A stretch of 64,000 nucleotides of DNA from Strigops habroptila (Eukaryota; Chordata; Aves; Psittaciformes; Psittacidae): positions 76,447,253 through 76,511,252 of the forward strand of contig NC_044302.2 in the NCBI RefSeq assembly GCF_004027225.2. The letters are read 5' to 3'. This document shows positions 1 to 12,700 of this stretch, piece after piece (the stretch's first letter is position 1; the number at the start of each line of letters is the position of its first letter). Below the pieces are notes generated by a model. That model made no database searches, was not told the DNA's origin, and saw only the letters and a program-made list of their open reading frames with translations. A program made the position numbers and the translations under genes.

Positions 1-3000
1 CATTCCTTCAGCACTGCATTCAGCCTTCATTAGCGCAGTGCAGCAGCCTAATGTTTACTTATAGGCAGGCTATGTCAGTAGTTAGTGTTTGGGAAGTTGT
101 GAGTGGAAGAAAACAAATAGCTAGTTATGATAAAATCCTCTATCCGTGCTACAGAAACACTGCATGTAGTGTTGCTGTTACTTCAGAATTGTTTTGATTG
201 ATCAATACAATCTTAATGTAACCAAGCAGAGATACTGAAGACACAAAGTATTTTCACAGGTCACACATCTTGTAGTGAAAAGCACTTGACTTGTGTTTTC
301 TGAGATGGGGTCGGACTCACACACATTGTCCCAAATGAGCTCTTGTACTCAGGAGCACCGATACCTTCTCTTGTGGACAAAACTGGCTTTCCATCAATGC
401 CATCCAGAGGCATGAGGAAACATCTGAGCACAGAGAAGGGAAGGAAATGCTCAGCTTATAAACAGATGTAAGTTAAAGCTAAAGAGCAACTTGAAAACAT
501 TCTGATTTGCGTCCACTGGTATAAAAACATTGAGAATGTATCTCATAAATGGCCTGTAGAAATTAGCACAGGATTACCCATAACACTAGAAAATACGGCT
601 AATGATAGGCCACTAGTCCATCCACTAGCTAGTTGTTGCAGTAAAATCTTTTCATATAATCTGTTTCACAGGTTTTCACAATCAAGTATGATCAGTAGAA
701 CTCTTTTAACAAGTAATTTGTGGAAATAGCTACTAATCTCCTGTACTCTGCCCTCTGGGTTGAAAGGAAGCAGTGTCAGCACAGCACATTCTTCAGAAGA
801 GCTCTAAGGTTTTGCAGCTAAAATCCGTGATTTAAAATTTCCCCACGGCACAGAACCTGGTATTTCCTATAACAAACACTTCCTGTCTCAGGAAGTTAGC
901 ATGTGCATTCACATAGTCTAAACTTAAAGTTCAGCTTGATCACAACTTGGGAATGAACTTTGCTTTGATCTATCTCAGAGACACTGTTTTTGGAAGACCA
1001 ACAGCTCCTCACATCCCACTCCAAAACTTTAGCAATGCAGTGATTTGCTTTTCAGTCAGAACAAAGTGTATTTTTGAGATTGCTGCAGTAATTGCAATAA
1101 AATAAATGATAAACTAAGAGAAGGTGTTGGCAGCTGTACTGAAGCAGTCTTGATCTCTTCCAAACTAATTTTTATGCCTTCTATAAATATTAAATACTAC
1201 AGTATTAAAATTTTAGAAGTTTTTTATAAACTGTCTTCCCTGTCAGTAAAGGACTCTATCTTGTATCTTCATTTAGGAAGATGTGTTCAGTAAATGATAG
1301 TGGGCTCCCTCATTCTTTGCATTGCTGTTGTGCAGTTTGCATCATCTTGCTTCACTCCTTGAACTAGTTCAACTGTTGTATTCCTTAACAAAGTGGAAGG
1401 CAAAATGAGATTTATAAAATATCGGCTGTATAGATTTTGGGAATAGACACCAATTCCAGCCTTAGTCTTGCACAAGAAGTCTGTCTGTCAAAGCAGGATT
1501 TGTCATAAGAGAGTCCTAGTTATGGGAAAAAGCCGATATTTGGCGCTTTTGAGATTTTGGCCATATCACACCAGACAACTGCATCCATCTCTGTATATCA
1601 GAGCTGTTTGAAAGGAGGATGGGTGTCAAAAAGACCACTTCACAGTGTTGATCTGGTACTGGCATCCCAATTGCTGCAGGAGCAGACTGGAGCCTGGAGC
1701 TCTGCAGCTGGGGATGGCTAGCCTCTGTTTATCTTGTAATTTTAAAGGGTTCACGTGGCCCTTCTTTAGAGCAACAGCTGCAGTATTATTGTTAACACTT
1801 CAATGGAAAGGAATAATTTCTGTTGAATTCTTTTTACCCTATAATCATTTTTCTTACTTTTTTCTTTCAAAAAAAAAAGGCACAATTAATTAAAAGATGC
1901 GGAAAAAGCCAGGCAGCAGGGGACCTACAAAACCAGCTAGGTTGTGTGCTGTTCTGTCTTCATAACAACAGCTTCCAACACCTGTAACTATAGGATGAAA
2001 AGGAGGAAGAAAAGCATTCAAATACAGGTGATCAGAGTTAACGAGGCACATGGGACTGTGTATGAATAGGGCTGAGCCTCCAAGAACCACCTAGGCCAGC
2101 AGCAGCAAGCTGGTAATCCATGACTTCCCAGTTTTTCCTGCTTCCTCACTGCTGAGACCAGATGCCTGGGCATCACAATACCACAACTGCGGTACGAAGT
2201 GTTCTCCAGTCTCATGCGGAGCACATGTATGATTGGCAGGGCTCTTTTTGAAAGCACAGAAATATATCAGGATCCTGTCTGGTAGGAATGCAGACAGTGG
2301 TGGTGTGGTGTTCACTTTTTCTCAGCTGGTTGCGAAAGTATTTGGAGATTGATCTGTAACTGTCTAGCCAAAGCTACCCATTCCACCTTAGTCAAACTAA
2401 CCACAAGGAAAAACTGCTGAAATGCTCCTCTGCTAGCTCAGTCTCATGCTGTGCCTCCCATGCGTAGGCTTCTGATATTGACCCACCTTTTGGGTCCGCT
2501 CTGTGTAGTCAGAGCACTGAACGCATGGAGGAATCTTTTATGTGTTAATCTGGATATACAGAAGATAAGGAAAAGTGTTTGGTGTTGCAGTGTGAAGTGC
2601 AGCTGTGGGATGCAAAGGTATCCAGGTTCACTTAGGTCAGTATATAATGTAGATATTCTAGCTATGTGTCTAATCACTTGTTTTTCTGTGCACGTATCGT
2701 GAGTTTAGATGTGAAGGAACACCACTAAAGGCCTGAGCAGCAGTTTCTAAAGCAGTGTATACCTCTAGTGTGTAAGGCGCTTTGAAGTGGCATTTGCTAC
2801 CACATGCTGTCAGGTGTGGTGGTATCAACTCCTTTGATGATAGTGGGACCTGCACAAAGCAAAGGACACTTAGGAGGTCCTGGATCAGATTGTGGCTAAC
2901 ATCATATAACTTTGAACATGCTTCATAGCATCACCTCTCAGGGCACTTTTTGTGCCCTGGAAGCAAGAGCTGCATTTCTTCCAAACTCAAGGGCATGTAT

Positions 3001-3564
3001 TTGCTGCATCAGCTTTAAACAAGCTCCTGGGGAGTGAGGACAAGAAAGGATCCTGACTAGGATGCTTAGTGTTTCAAGACTTTGCTCGAGGCAATCAGTT
3101 TTTATTCCCATTTTGTACAGTAAAAGTGAACATTGAGGTTTACAGTTTATAATCTAATGACTTCAGGTATCTCTAGAAGGCTCCCAAGCAATCAGCAGAT
3201 GATGGCCTGTCTGTTAGGGTAGACTAAGTGCAGGGGTGCCTACCATCCTCAACCCTTGCTCTGGTGTCATCTGGTGTGTCACTTGATGGGGGAGCAGTTA
3301 TGCCCTCAGATCACTCTCAGTTGTGCTGCGTCCCAGCATGGGTGGAGTGCACTCTTTCTACCTAACAAGCTTGCTGTTCTCCAAAATACTTGTCCTTACA
3401 AGCATGAAGGATGCTGCAAATGGGTGAAGCACTGAATTACTGAGTATGTCATGCTGTCTGTGTGTGCCAGCCTTAGAAGTCCCTTATCAAGGTTGCTGGA
3501 GGCTAGAGCTGTGGGTGCATAAAGTATAAACCACTTAATTTTCTATGTCATTATTTTACCCTAG
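1..3564 (+). other. IQGAP2: IQGAP2 intron (5' part of window)
   Basis: No supported coding exon. The short open frames here lack splice context and resemble nothing in the IQGAP family. The segment ends in a pyrimidine-containing tract and AG at 3563-3564, the acceptor of the first recognised IQGAP2 exon, so it is best read as intron. Earlier exons (calponin-homology domain and most IQGAP repeats) lie before the window. Confidence 0.8.
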
Positions 3565-3726
3565 TGGCTGTTGGAACATCAGTGATTAATAAGAGCTTGG
3601 AGAAGGGTGATTCACAGCCAATCCTGATGATACTGCAGTCCAAGTTTGGATTAAGAGTCATTCCTGAGTGTGCTGAAACCTACTTCAGGAACCTCTCTGA
3701 AGCCAAGAATCTGAAAGCTAGAGAAG
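3565..3726 (+). CDS. IQGAP2: IQGAP2 exon: end of IQGAP-repeat region
   Basis: The acceptor AG is at 3563-3564 and the donor GTAAAA at 3727. The exon starts with two bases of a split codon and ends with one base. It reads [15 protein letters not shown], then [17 protein letters not shown], in the style of the IQGAP repeats that precede the WW region. First exon of the gene recognised in the window. Confidence 0.9.
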
Positions 3727-6700
3727 GTAAAAAACTTCCTGAGTAGCACAGTTCCATGTGTCCATATTACTGAGGCAACTGGAAAACTAGCGCAGAAGTC
3801 TTACCTAAAGTTACTGTAAACTGAGGAAGGCAGTCACTGGTTTTAAATCTTTCGAGAAATGTCCAAGTGCTTTTTATGTGATGCTGAACAGTTGTGCGCA
3901 TCATCCAGACCACAGTACGTGCTGACGAATGAGTATAGCTATTTCCAGAGTCTAGCTATTACTTTCTAAAGTCTTGAACTAGCCTCTGGGTGAATTTATA
4001 ACAGCTTCTTCCTGACTGTCAACAGACTAGTCCATGCCCTCAGAAAACCATGTTACTCTCTGATATATGGGTGTTGGGTGTTTTTTTGTTCGGTTGGTTT
4101 GGGAGGGTGGGGGGTGTTGTTTTTTTGTTGGTGGTCTTGTTATTGGCTTGGTTTTCTTTTGTTTGGGGTTTGGAGTTTTTTTTCTTTGGGGTGGTGTGGT
4201 TTGTTTTTTTTTTTTTGGTTGTTCATTTGGATTTTTTGCGGTTTTGGTTTTTTGGGGTTTTTTTTCTGGTAGTAGGTGCAAAGAAGCATTAGGCTGCACA
4301 ATTCAGCCTTACAGGTTTCTGTAAAGAGCAAGGCAGGCTGTGCCAGAGTGTCCGTGGTCCATTTATGGTCCCTAGACATTGCCAAAGCAGCAGATATCAG
4401 CAAAAGCTGGACTAGAACCTGCCCATAGCAGGATGATGGGATGTTCTGTCATGTTAGAGCTGCACGCTGGTCATAGCTAATGCAGCCGAGATTAGCTAAC
4501 AACGAAAAGAAAAAAGTTACTGTCAATGTAGTACACTTTCTTAGAGTAGGTGGGTATGTTTTATCCTGCAACATGAGTTTTAAGAGAGCATTTTGCACAA
4601 CTGACCTTCTCAGCTTTACCTTGGGGCCTTTTGTCCATGAGGAAATGAGGCTTTTCCTGCCTGTCAGGATACAGCCTTGTTTATCAAAGCATTAAACAAG
4701 ACGATAATGTTGACATAGGAAACGTCCCATGTGAGGTAAGTGTCAATAAAGCCAGAATTTGGCCAGAAGACAAGAACAACATTTTTTTTTATGAACACAG
4801 TCTCAGTTCCACTCATGTGAGTGTTGATGGAAGACATAGTGCATGCTGTTTCAGGAGCAAGCACTGATTTGGTGTGTTGAGGTTTGGAGAAGCTGGCAGA
4901 GGATCTGTACTACATCATAGCTGTTTCATTCTAAAAGAATGATCCTGATCCACCTAACAGAATATTTTGAAAACATCCTTACTAGAAAATGGCCCAAGAT
5001 ATACAGTATCTTTACAAGTAAAATGGCTTTGTAGCAAATGCAGAGATGAGAAATGAGTAGGAAGAGCTGTAATGTAGCAGTGTAGCAGGGCAGAGATGTG
5101 TACTAATGGAACATATTGCTCTTAGGTTCTAATGAAAGTCCATGGATTAAACTGGTAATGAAAAACATGTATGATTACTACTACAATGTGGAAACTGAGG
5201 AAGACACCTGTGATGCCCCTGAAGGAGTTGTACCAAAAACTTCGTGGTTAACTGGTGAAGAAATCCAGGTACGTGGCTGAAACATTTGCTTTTATTGCAA
5301 ATGCTGCATAAGCATCTGAGAGAGAGAGCAAAATACGGCAATCTCAAGGATTGAGGCTGTGCTGGGTAAGACTGAAGATCACTTTAGCTTCTTCTGACAA
5401 TAGCAGCAATTTGAGGCTAAGCAGTGTTAGCACAACTTCCTGTCTGATGTTTGACAATGCTTCAGGGACTTCCTAAATGGAAGTTACAGCATACTTTTTA
5501 ATGGCCACCAGCAGATACTGGTGGAGGGAAGTCTGATTGCTTCCATACCCTTTTATATTTTTTTGGACTTTGCATTGGCCTGTGACAAGGAATTTCATGA
5601 TGTATTTGTGGGCATGTGGAAGCACTGTTTTATGTTTAAATCTAATTATCTGACAGCATTCCTGTATCTCCAAGTTCAATAGGATGAGTGTGATACTTGA
5701 ACTTTCTTACTGCAGAGGTTTTGCGTTAACATGAAATATAACTTAGAACAAAGTAGATCACAAAAGCTTCTGCACAATTGGGGTTTTTATTTGCAGTGGT
5801 AACAAAGTAGCTTTTCCTTCACACTGATTAAAATCTAGGGGTAAATCAGAGAGGCTTAGATGAGATGAACAGAAGCCATACATATGAGGGTTGGACTACA
5901 TGACCTCTGGAGGTCCCTTACAAACCTAATGATTCTGTGATATGATGGAGACAATACAGAACAAATTCCAGGATGGTTTTGGCATGAGGGTTTTTCTGTT
6001 AAATGACCTTTTTCCATGATTTCTTAACAGAGCATTGTTGGGCGAGTTACAGCAGATTACAACCGAGAGCAGCTGTGGCTTGCTAATGAAAATCTGATTG
6101 TTCAGCTGCAAGCCCGAGCAAGGGGATTCTTAGTCAGAAAAAATTATCAGGAGAGAAAAGCATACCTTCAAAACCAGGAACCATCTGCCATCAAAATACA
6201 GGTATTTTTTTTGTAGAATGAGAAAGTAACAGGGCTTGGGTAACTTTCTGCATGTGACAGGTGATCTGGCTGATTCCTACCACTGATACGATTTTCAAAT
6301 AGGTATCTCTGCCTGTTTTCATTACCAGCAGTTCAAACTTCTACATCTGCAAATACGTTCTTGTCCTCATTGGAGAAATTGTGCTTCTAAATAGCAAATA
6401 TCAGTTTTAAAAGAATGGCTCATATCCACCTGCGGCCCAAGTTACTTCAGTGAAGAAACTCAGAAATATATAGCCGTGGCTTTCTTTCCAGGTGTACAGG
6501 TTTTGCACAGTACACCTAACTATGCATAGTACAAAACCAGAACACATTTGCTGTGTATTGAAGCAAAAATTCTTTGGCAAAGAATGGCTTAGGAAATACA
6601 TTCCTTTCTAGACTATCCCCAGTTGGAAGTTTGCCTCTGTTCCTTGAAGTCATAGCTGGGTAGGGTGTGGCAGCCACTCTGGTGTTCTCAGGCTCTGGCA

Positions 6701-9700
6701 GTGTTTCTTAGATGTCTTCAGTTTGCTGAACTCTGAAAGGATTAGAAAGAAAACTTTCTGCTGAGAGTGTGAACATGGACAAATGCATGCACAGTGGTTT
6801 TAAATGGTGAAATAGCCACCTCCCACTGGAAGCGATTTATACCAGTCTTGAAAAACAATCACTCAACCTTCCCAAAAATTATAGAAGAATGTACAACTGA
6901 TGTTTTCTAATCTATAATAACTTTATTTAACAACTCATGATGCTAAATAATTTTACCACTAGCAGCTGTCATTGGGACTAGCTTTTCATTTTCTGGCATG
7001 GTGACTAAGCCCAGCAAAGGACTGTGCTGTTCTTTGAGGAATTCAGGGTCTGCGAACAGGTTCAAAAATATAGAGAAATGTAGATAAAGTTGATCTCTGA
7101 TTATTTTCTGTGGGCATTAAAGTAGAAATGAGTTGTGAAAAGACAATAAGTAGAAGACAAAGCTGGAGTCACTGGCTGGATAGGGACGAGAGGCAAAATA
7201 TGTAAAGGCAGTAAGAATATCTGTTATTCCTGTCATCAGTTCCATGCCAAGAGTTTGCTTCTGAGCTAGTAAAGGGAGGGCCAAGTGAGGGAATTGGGAG
7301 GTTGTAATCTACGGTAAAGATGATCCTGAGCGGCCCTGGAAGACCAGGTGCTTGGGAAGGAGTCCAGGCTAAGAACAATGAGGGTCCAGTTAGGTAGGGA
7401 ACAGCTTTTGGATATAATGGGCAAGAGCTGGCAGAGTATTCCCTGTGTGGGATGAAGCCAGTGACAGGGATACTAAAGGATATGGGTGCACTGGAGATAA
7501 GAATAAGGATTCTTATCTCTTTCCTTCCCTTCAGGGAAGGAAATGGCATTGGAAAACAAACGTTGTGCTAAGATTGGCCAAAATTAACATGACATGTATC
7601 AGGGCACCTAAAAATATAAAGGCAAACTTGCTTACACCTTAGTTATCTCTTTACCACAATGGCAGTTTTTATCTATGTGATAAACACTGTTGTTAATTTT
7701 AGCGTAAATACGCATTTCTTGTTGGAAGTAACGGTCTTCTGCCTTTTAAAAAACAGGCTTTCTGGAAAGGATACAAACAAAGGAAAAGCTATGTGGACAG
7801 ATTAAAGGTGCTTCAAGGCAATGTTGCTGCTATTGTTAAGGTAAGATCCCTCCATGTTTTGGTGCCTGAATATGTTTTATCTCTTGGCTTGGTCCTCCAC
7901 CACCTAGAAATCAGAGACTAGGAACACAAACAGGAGGAACTCATGCTCCATAAATTTGGATGATGCTGAAAGTTGTTTAATTGACAGCTGAAGTAAATCA
8001 CTTCTTGAAAGTTCTGTGCTTGACTTCTATCAGGCTTTCCTGAGCTTGAGCATCTCTTAAGAGATTTTCTTACACTTCCCTTTCGATAATACTAAATCAG
8101 AAAATATTTGAGTTGACAGTGAGTTACATTTCATTAAAAGCTCTCAAATCTGTCTGAAAAGTGTTCACTTTTCTGAGATGCTGATGGGATGCTATGTCAT
8201 GAGTACTGCAGATGGGATATTGATCTCCTGTGTCTGAAGGAGACTGGTTTACAACTGAAAGCTGAGGCTTGAATGTAGAAATTACTTCCAAAGATAATGC
8301 CACACACAGGGAGTAGACCCTCCAAATAGACTTGCTATTTCAGTCAAAGCCCATTAATCTGGTCACTGGACTGTAGGAGCTCAGTGGTACAGTCATCTAT
8401 GGCCCTGACTATAAGAGCATGCCTGCATAAGAGGACTGTCAGAAACAAGTTTAAAACATGCACATGCAAATAGCTTGTGCAGTGTCTGTTAAGTTTTTAT
8501 TTTATTTAATTTTCAGATCCAGTCATGGGTCAAAATGTGGCTAGCAAAGAGAGCTTACAGGAAACGTCTGCAATACTTCAAGGATCATGTAAGTCCTTTT
8601 CCTCCATTTTGGATGTGAAGCATTAAAATAGGGTAATATGACTGTCCGGACAGTTTTGGGAATCTCAGGAAAGAGATTCTGCACTGTGTGTTTCTGAGCA
8701 AAAATGTGTCATAACTAGACTCTTTTGCTTAACCTTGGTCCCTTTCAGAATGATGAGATTGTGAAGATACAAGCATTTCTCAGAGCAAATAAAGCCAGGG
8801 AGGACTACAGAACACTAAGTAAGTGGTAACAGTTGAATGCTGCATGTTTGGAGAGAAGTATGATACTATGTTCAATTTTTTTTTTGTTTGTTTGTTTTTA
8901 AACCTTCACCTGGGGTTTCTCAATCTCTTATTCCCCTTCAAAAGCAGATGCAAGTGTTTGCAAACCAGTTGTTTTACAGCTGAAAACATTTTGGTTAACT
9001 GTACTTACACAGTATGACGAAAATACTGCTCTAACTGGCATAAACGTCCCTCTGAAGTTCCAGTTTTCTGAGGGTTTATGTCAACAAACAGTATTATGTC
9101 AACTAACAAGCCTATTTACTTCAACTATAGCTGGTGCTGAAAATCCACCCCTGACTGTCCTGCGCAAATTTGCTTACCTCTTGGACCAAAGTGACTTAGA
9201 CTTCCAAGAAGAACTAGAAGTAACAAGGTTAAGGGAAGAAGTGGTTACAAAAATTCGATCCAATCAACAGCTGGAGAAGGACTTGAACTTAATGGATATA
9301 AAGATTGGACTGCTGGTGAAAAACAGAATCACTCTTCAGGTCAGCAGGCTCTGTTCAAGCTCCCTTGGTAACATGCACTGAGCACTTCTGTGTGTTGAAG
9401 GAGCTCAGGATTACACAATCACAGCATAGCTGAGGCCGGAAGGGACTTCTGGAGGTCCTCTGGTCCAACCCTGCTGCTCAAGCAGGGCCACCCGGAGCAG
9501 GGTGCCCAGGACCATGTCCAGATAGCTTTTGAGTATCACCAAGGGTGGAGGCTTTACAACCTGTCTGAGGAATCTGTGCCAGTGCTTAACAATTAGTTAA
9601 AATACTCCTGGTAAATTAAGCACTTTCTTTGCATGTCTGAAGTAATCTTGTCAAAATACCTTTCAGTAGATGTTGTTCTGTTGCCCTGAGTGATATGGCA

Positions 9701-12700
9701 GTCTGCTACCAAATGTCGCTCTGTTTTGCTACTTGTGGACAATAGTAATTGCTTGGCAGTCTTCAGTAGATTGGAGTAGACTTGTCTGATCATATTAGAG
9801 TGCTTGTTCATTGTTAACTAAATGATGAATGAGCCTGTACATGATATCAGGTTTCCCAGATGATCACCGTTGGCAAGCCATACTGGTGACAAGATAAAGA
9901 TGTTCAAAAGACTTGTTCGTGAATGGAGCAGCAAAATATACAAAGTTGCTATTAAAGGCCCTTGGAGAAATATTGCATTTAGCATGGTTTGGAACATGTT
10001 AATTTTTCCAATTTGCCTTTTTTGTGAATATATAATCTAGATTTTTGATCATCTGCCTGCAGGATGTGGTACTGCACAGTAAGAAACTTAACAAAAAGAG
10101 CAAAAATCAGCTGGAAGAGATGGTTATGGTTGACAAACAGGGTATCAAAGGTTTGAGTAAAGAGAGAAGAAAGAAACTGGAGGCTTATCAACATTTATTC
10201 TACCTTTTACAGGTAAGTATTAACATAAAAAATTAACAGGGCAGAAATGGCTGAGGAAAAACTACAAATACATTGCTTGCTTTATTCTAGTGATTGTAGT
10301 AGTGATTATGAGAAGATTTCCACTGTAGTATGCAGACTGCAGCAAGTACTACGATCAACTTCCAGCATTTCCTGGAATTGAGAGAATCCTGCATGTCTTT
10401 AAAACATCCAAAAAATATAGCTGGTTTTTTCCTGAGAATAACTTCAGTCTGTACTGATGTCAGAGAGAAATGTTTTCCTCCATATCGCTTTTAGTCCACG
10501 TAAATTACTGTCTCTCTTATTGTGCATTATATATGGTGGAAAGGAAGCTGTCTGCTGTGCAGCTGACAGTATGCAATGTATCTGTTCTTGTGCTCTTTTT
10601 ACCTCATCTCACTGAAGTTTTTCTAGAAGAATTTTAGATCTTTGCAGGGCAGATGCTCTCTAATACCTAAGTGGACATGTAGAATGCTGTGTTGTCTTGG
10701 TAGATAGCCATTGTCATTTGGTAAAATGTCATTGCCATTGGATCCATAGACCAAATGCACAGAGGTAACTGTTCAGAGACTACAAATAAAATCCTTACTG
10801 GTGTTACTCATAGATATCTAATTGTGCAATATTCAGCGTTTCTTGTGCCTCAGGATTTGGAAAAAAGTAAAGCCAGTGTGGAAAAGTGATATATACAGGA
10901 ATGAACATAAATACTTTTAGTGATAATGGAAACAGCAAGCGCTGCCCCCTAAGTGGGTGTAGTTTGCCCTGGACCAGTACTATTTCAGTCATTTGTTTTT
11001 TTCACAGACTAATCCCACATATCTGGCAAAGCTGATTTTCCAGATGCCACAAAACAAATCAACCAAGTTTATGGATACGGTCATCTTTACTCTATACAAC
11101 TATGCCTCCAATCAACGAGAAGAGTATCTGCTTCTCAAGCTCTTCAAAACTGCTCTAGAAGAGGAGATAAAGTATGTGCACTCAAAGGAAGACTTTAGTT
11201 GATTTGTGTTGCAGACCATTCAACGAATACTTCATACCTAAAAGAATTTGATGGTTAATCTTTAAGATGTTGTAAAGTTAGATACATACTTTTGTTACTA
11301 CAGGAAATTGTTTTCAGTGTAACTTCTTTGTTAACTCAAGCTATTTCCAATTCAGGAAAAAATCTTTCTATGGTGGGCAATATTTTTGTACGAAAAAATA
11401 GCTTGAAAAAAAGCAGACACTGGGGTTTCTTGCTTTTGTGCTTGAGTATTTAAGGGTAGAGAAAGTCCTTCTTTTCTCAGTGTAAATGTTCTATAAGTGG
11501 AGAGTAGTGGCTTGTTATCCTAAAACAATAAAGTATTATTTTATGCCCTTAATAGGTATCTGCTGAACAGGTATTTGGGCCTGAATCAGGTATATATTAG
11601 CTGCCACTAGCTATGCTATGTTCCACGGACATTATTATAATACATATAGAATTCAGGTAGTAATTTCTATAGCATTATTTTATTTGAAAGCCTAAGAAAT
11701 AGACTGTATAAACCTGTTTCAACATAGAAATGGGATAATTTTAAATGTCTGGGTTATGAAAACATGGATAAAGTCATACATAAGTCAGATCTGAACTAAT
11801 CTGTTCTTGATACAGCTCTAAGGTAGACCAGATACAGGATATTGTTACTGGGAACCCCACAGTTATTAAGATGGTCGTCAGCTTCAACCGAGGTGCTCGG
11901 GGACAGAATACTCTGCGTCAGCTCCTAGCCCCTGTGGTGAAGGAGATCATGGAGGACAAGTCCCTCGTTATCAACACTAGTCCTGTGGATGTGTACAAGT
12001 CATGGGTAAACCAGCTAGAAATGCAGACTGGTGAGGCCAGGTGAGTGAGGAAGCTGGACATACTGTACTATTTCAATATTTGAGGGAACCCTCATTTCTG
12101 CTTTCTCTTTCCTTCTCTGACACATTGCACTTGTGCCCATGCATCCCTTCCCTACCTTCCTACAGTACAATGAAAGTTTGGGGGGAGAAGTGATTGAAAA
12201 ACATGTACTTCAACCTGTTCTGAACAACAAAGGGATACTTTCCTGGTCATGAACTTCAAAGTCAATTACTTAATCATTATAAGTGTAGTAGACTATGCCA
12301 TGGAAGAATTTATAGCCTTTTCCCCAGTTTTTATAACAGCATGCCAGTAGCGTTCCAGGCTTTTGAGGAGCTAGGCTGGACGGGGACATGGAGCTGCATG
12401 CTTTAAATTAGGATTCCCCTTTTGTAATTAAGGGAAGGTACATAATGGTGTGTGCACCCCCACCTAAACCAGCTGCCGCCCTCTAAAACCATGATGCTAA
12501 TGCATCTAAAACTTTTGTAACCTAGCTAACTTCAGCTTTATTTGTCTGATGTTTTCTTTTTTTTTTTTTTCTGTTCACTGATGGCATTTACTAAGTAAAA
12601 AAAAAAATAAAAAATTATTCTCAAATATATTTAGCCTGGTTTAATATCTGTTTGCTTTACAGCAAATTGCCATATGATGTAACCACAGAACAAGCATTGA

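Noticed and set aside
2451..2702. Possible upstream IQGAP2 exon in the first intron segment
   Set aside because: The translation shows no IQGAP-repeat features and no splice-site pair in the right phase.
4027..4403. Several overlapping frames rich in Phe/Gly/Val or Lys/Pro
   Set aside because: Translation of a G/T-rich low-complexity tract, on both strands.
7169..7549. 126-codon minus-strand frame in an IQGAP2 intron
   Set aside because: No recognised domain and no evidence of splicing or conservation. Length is compatible with chance.
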